Source of the DNA: JAVBMU01 sp031552185
GTDB taxonomy: Bacteria > Actinomycetota > Actinomycetes > Actinomycetales > Cellulomonadaceae
Assembly: GCA_031552185.1 (NCBI GenBank)
Contig: JAVBMU010000033.1
Coordinates: 18,177 to 82,176 of the forward strand
Direction: 5' to 3'
DNA: 64,000 nt
Below are positions 61,322 to 64,000 of the stretch, piece by piece. Within the stretch, counting starts at the first letter, position 1. Each line of letters opens with the position of its first letter. The translations under genes and the position numbers were made by a program. The notes under the pieces were generated by a model. That model was not told the DNA's origin. It worked only from the letters and a program-made list of their open reading frames with translations, and made no database searches.

Positions 61322-64000
61322 GTGACCACTTCTGACGCCCCCGAGTCCACCACCGTTTCGAATGCCCCGGCCGAGCCGGCCTTCCGCTACACCCCGGCTC
61401 TGGCGCAGGAGATCGAGCTTCGCTGGCAGGACCGGTGGGAGCAGCACGGGACGTTCTGGGCCGCGAACCCGAAGGGTCCGCTGGCCGGTTCGGGCGGACG
61501 CGCCGCGGCCGGCGACCCGTTCTTCGTGATGGACATGTTCCCCTACCCGTCGGGCGCCGGGCTGCACGTGGGTCACCCCCTGGGGTACATCGCGACCGAC
61601 GTCGTCGGCCGGTTCCGCCGGATGTGCGGCGACAACGTCCTGCACGCCCTGGGCTACGACGCCTTCGGTCTGCCGGCCGAGCAGTACGCGGTCCAGACTG
61701 GTCAGCACCCGCGGGTCACCACCGAGGCGAACATCGCGACCATGCAGCGCCAATTGCGCCGGCTGGGCCTGGCGCACGACGCGCGGCGCAGTTTCGCGAC
61801 GATCGACCCGGAGTACGTGCGCTGGACGCAGTGGATCTTCCTGCAGATCTTCGATTCCTGGTACGACGCCGACGCCGTGCGCCCGGACGGCGGAAAGGGG
61901 CGGGCGCGGCCGATCGCCGAGTTGGAGGCGGAGTACGCCGCCGGCACGCGGCCGATCCCCGGCGAGCCGGCGGGCACCGCGTGGACGGATCTGGACCCGG
62001 GTCGCCGCCGCGACGTCATCGACGCCCAGCGCCTGGCGTACGTGGACTCGTCGCCGGTGAACTGGTGCCCGGGCCTGGGCACGGTGCTGGCGAACGAGGA
62101 GGTCACCGCCGAGGGCCGCTCCGAACGGGGGAACTTCCCGGTCTTCCAGCGCAATCTGCGGCAGTGGAAGATGCGGATCACTGCGTACTCCGACCGCCTG
62201 GCGGACGACCTGGACCTGGTCGAGTGGCCGGACAAGGTCACCACGATGCAGCGCAACTGGATCGGGCGCAGCGAGGGCGCGTTCGTCCGGTTCCCCGTGC
62301 TGGGCTGCTCCGGCGGCCAGAGCGACATGGGCGGCGCGTCCGGCACCGAGATCGAGGTCTTCACCACCCGGCCGGACACGCTGTTCGGCGCGACGTTCAT
62401 GGTGGTCGCCCCGGAGCACCCGCTGCTGGACGAGGCCCCGGTGATGTGGCCGGACGGCACCCACTCCAACTGGATGGGTGGGCAGAAGACCCCCGCCCGA
62501 GCCATTGCGGCCTACCGGGCGGCGACGGCGCACAAGACGCCGCTGGAGCGGCAGGCCGACGCCGGCAAGAAGACCGGCGTCTTCACCGGCCACCTGGCGG
62601 TGAACCCGGTCAACGGCCAGTTCATCCCGATCTTCACCGCGGACTACGTGCTGATGGGCTACGGCACCGGGGCGATCATGGGGGTGCCGGGCGGCGACGA
62701 CCGCGACTTCGCCTTCGCCGAGCACCACGGCCTGTCCGTCGTGACCGTCGTCGAACCCGACGGCGGTCTGCCCGAGGGCTTCACCGGCGCCTACACGGGG
62801 CCGGGCCGACTCGTCCGCTCGACGTCCGCGCGCCTGAGCCTGGACGGTCTGGACGTGCCCGCGGCGCAGGAGCGCACCGTCGCGTGGCTGCGCGAGGCCG
62901 GGGTAGGCGAAAGCGTCACGACCTACCGCCTGCGGGACTGGTTGTTCTCCCGCCAGCGCTACTGGGGCGAACCGTTCCCGGTGCTGTGGGACGAGGACGA
63001 CCGCCCGGTCGCCGTGCCGGACGCCATGCTGCCGGTCGATCTGCCGGAGGTCCCGGACTACGCGCCGCGGACCTTCGCGCCGGACGACATCGACTCCGAA
63101 CCCGAGGCACCCCTGGGCCGGAATGCCGACTGGGTGCACGTCACCCTGGACCTGGGGGACGGCCCCCGGCGCTATCGCCGCGACACGAACACCATGCCGA
63201 ACTGGGCCGGTTCATGCTGGTACTACCTGCGGTACCTCGACCCGACCGACACCGCGCACGCCGTCGACCCGACGCTCGAGCGGTACTGGATGGGGCCCCG
63301 CCACAATTCGACCTCCGGTCCGGCCGGCGGCGTCGATCTGTACGTGGGCGGGGTCGAGCACGCCGTGCTGCACCTGTTGTACGCCCGGTTCTGGCACAAG
63401 GTGCTGTTCGACCTGGGCCACGTCAGCAGCTTCGAGCCGTACCACCGCCTGTTCAACCAGGGCTACATCCAGGCCCACGCCTACACCGATGAACGCGGCA
63501 CGTACGTGCCTGCCGCCGAGGTCGAGGGAGACGAACGGACGGGGTGGACCTGGAACGGCAAGCCCGTCGAGCGCGAGTACGGGAAGATCGGCAAGTCGCT
63601 GAAGAACGTCGTTTCGCCGGACGAGATGTACGACGCCTACGGTGCCGACACCTTCCGCGTGTACGAGATGTCCATGGGTCCCTTGGACCTCTCCCGCCCC
63701 TGGAACACCCGTGACGTCGTCGGTTCCCAGCGGTTCCTGCAACGTCTGTGGCGCAACGTGGTCTCCGAACGGACCGGCACGACGACGGTGATCGACGACG
63801 AACCGGATGCCGTCACCCTCCGCGCCCTGCACCGAACGATCGCGGACGTCCGCACCGAGATGGAGGGCATGCGGCCCAACACCGCCATCGCGAAGCTGAT
63901 CACCTTGAACAACCACCTCACCGGGCTGGACCGTGTTCCCCGTGCCGCCGCCGAAGCCCTCGTCCTGATGACCGCACCGCTCGCCCCGCACATCGCCGAG
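61322..64000 (+). CDS. leuS: Leucyl-tRNA synthetase, 3' end outside the window
   Basis: The first 893 residues are present and the frame is open at the window edge; full-length bacterial LeuRS proteins are about 860-970 residues. The class I signature is PYPSGAGLHVGHPLGY (HVGH near 80), followed by the CP1 editing domain (about 340-580) with TTRPDTLFGATFMVVAPEHPL. The ATP-binding KMSKS element is changed to KIGKS (near 755), and WAGSCWYYLRY and YVGGVEHAVLHLLYARFWHK lie before it. It attaches leucine to tRNA-Leu and edits mischarged amino acids. About 30 Thr/Pro-rich residues precede the conserved start. Confidence 0.96.
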   Translation, partial: MTTSDAPESTTVSNAPAEPAFRYTPALAQEIELRWQDRWEQHGTFWAANPKGPLAGSGGRAAAGDPFFVMDMFPYPSGAGLHVGHPLGYIATDVVGRFRRMCGDNVLHALGYDAFGLPAEQYAVQTGQHPRVTTEANIATMQRQLRRLGLAHDARRSFATIDPEYVRWTQWIFLQIFDSWYDADAVRPDGGKGRARPIAELEAEYAAGTRPIPGEPAGTAWTDLDPGRRRDVIDAQRLAYVDSSPVNWCPGLGTVLANEEVTAEGRSERGNFPVFQRNLRQWKMRITAYSDRLADDLDLVEWPDKVTTMQRNWIGRSEGAFVRFPVLGCSGGQSDMGGASGTEIEVFTTRPDTLFGATFMVVAPEHPLLDEAPVMWPDGTHSNWMGGQKTPARAIAAYRAATAHKTPLERQADAGKKTGVFTGHLAVNPVNGQFIPIFTADYVLMGYGTGAIMGVPGGDDRDFAFAEHHGLSVVTVVEPDGGLPEGFTGAYTGPGRLVRSTSARLSLDGLDVPAAQERTVAWLREAGVGESVTTYRLRDWLFSRQRYWGEPFPVLWDEDDRPVAVPDAMLPVDLPEVPDYAPRTFAPDDIDSEPEAPLGRNADWVHVTLDLGDGPRRYRRDTNTMPNWAGSCWYYLRYLDPTDTAHAVDPTLERYWMGPRHNSTSGPAGGVDLYVGGVEHAVLHLLYARFWHKVLFDLGHVSSFEPYHRLFNQGYIQAHAYTDERGTYVPAAEVEGDERTGWTWNGKPVEREYGKIGKSLKNVVSPDEMYDAYGADTFRVYEMSMGPLDLSRPWNTRDVVGSQRFLQRLWRNVVSERTGTTTVIDDEPDAVTLRALHRTIADVRTEMEGMRPNTAIAKLITLNNHLTGLDRVPRAAAEALVLMTAPLAPHIAE

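Noticed and set aside
61435..63492. Long frame in leuS region as a separate gene
   Set aside because: It is an Arg/Gly-rich shadow of leuS; the real LeuRS frame starts at 61322 and is open to the window edge.

Overview
The window is 64 kb of very GC-rich chromosomal DNA with the gene order, GTG starts, 4-bp start/stop overlaps and probable leaderless promoters of an Actinomycetota chromosome. Diagnostic blocks are cydABCD, an RNase E/G with a very long N-terminus, rplU-rpmA-obgE-proB-proA, nadD-(membrane protein)-rsfS-phosphoglycerate mutase-like, tRNA-Ala, an NHEJ pair (ligD, ku), a MntR-type regulator and leuS. I cannot name the genus from the sequence alone.

Layout. 0-7 kb: a small membrane protein, then the cytochrome bd operon with its CydDC exporter on the minus strand. 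7-12.2 kb: rne/rng and thymidine kinase. 12.2-18 kb: an isoaspartate methyltransferase-like gene, ribosomal proteins L21 and L27, the ribosome-assembly GTPase Obg, and two proline-biosynthesis genes. 18-22 kb: a small membrane protein, nadD, a proline-rich anchored protein, rsfS and a histidine phosphatase, then tRNA-Ala(GGC) preceded by three GNRA-capped hairpins.

22-36.3 kb is an accessory island directly downstream of the tRNA. It is less GC-rich, has different codon habits, and is bordered by broken insertion sequences: IS3, IS256 and ISL3 fragments on the left, and an internally deleted IS256-like element on the right. Its cargo is one tightly overlapping four-gene operon: a GHKL-ATPase/SF2-helicase fusion of about 1,596 aa, a UvrD-like SF1 helicase, a DrmA-type helicase and a DrmB-type DUF1998 protein. 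The last two are the core pair of DISARM anti-phage systems. No methyltransferase and no phospholipase-D-like DrmC is present, so this looks like a DISARM-related defence locus of unusual composition. It is the most interesting part of the window.

36.6-64 kb returns to chromosomal genes: a HEAT-like protein, an acetyltransferase, a 20-bp tandem repeat array, a kinase-fold protein, an ABC exporter, a sulfur/persulfide-response operon (CoA-disulfide reductase-rhodanese plus a CstR/CsoR-type repressor and its operator), a HxlR regulator divergent from an oxidoreductase, an MFS pump, an M24 peptidase, a secreted beta-helix protein, LigD and Ku, a metallophosphoesterase, a MntR-like repressor and leuS, which runs off the right edge.
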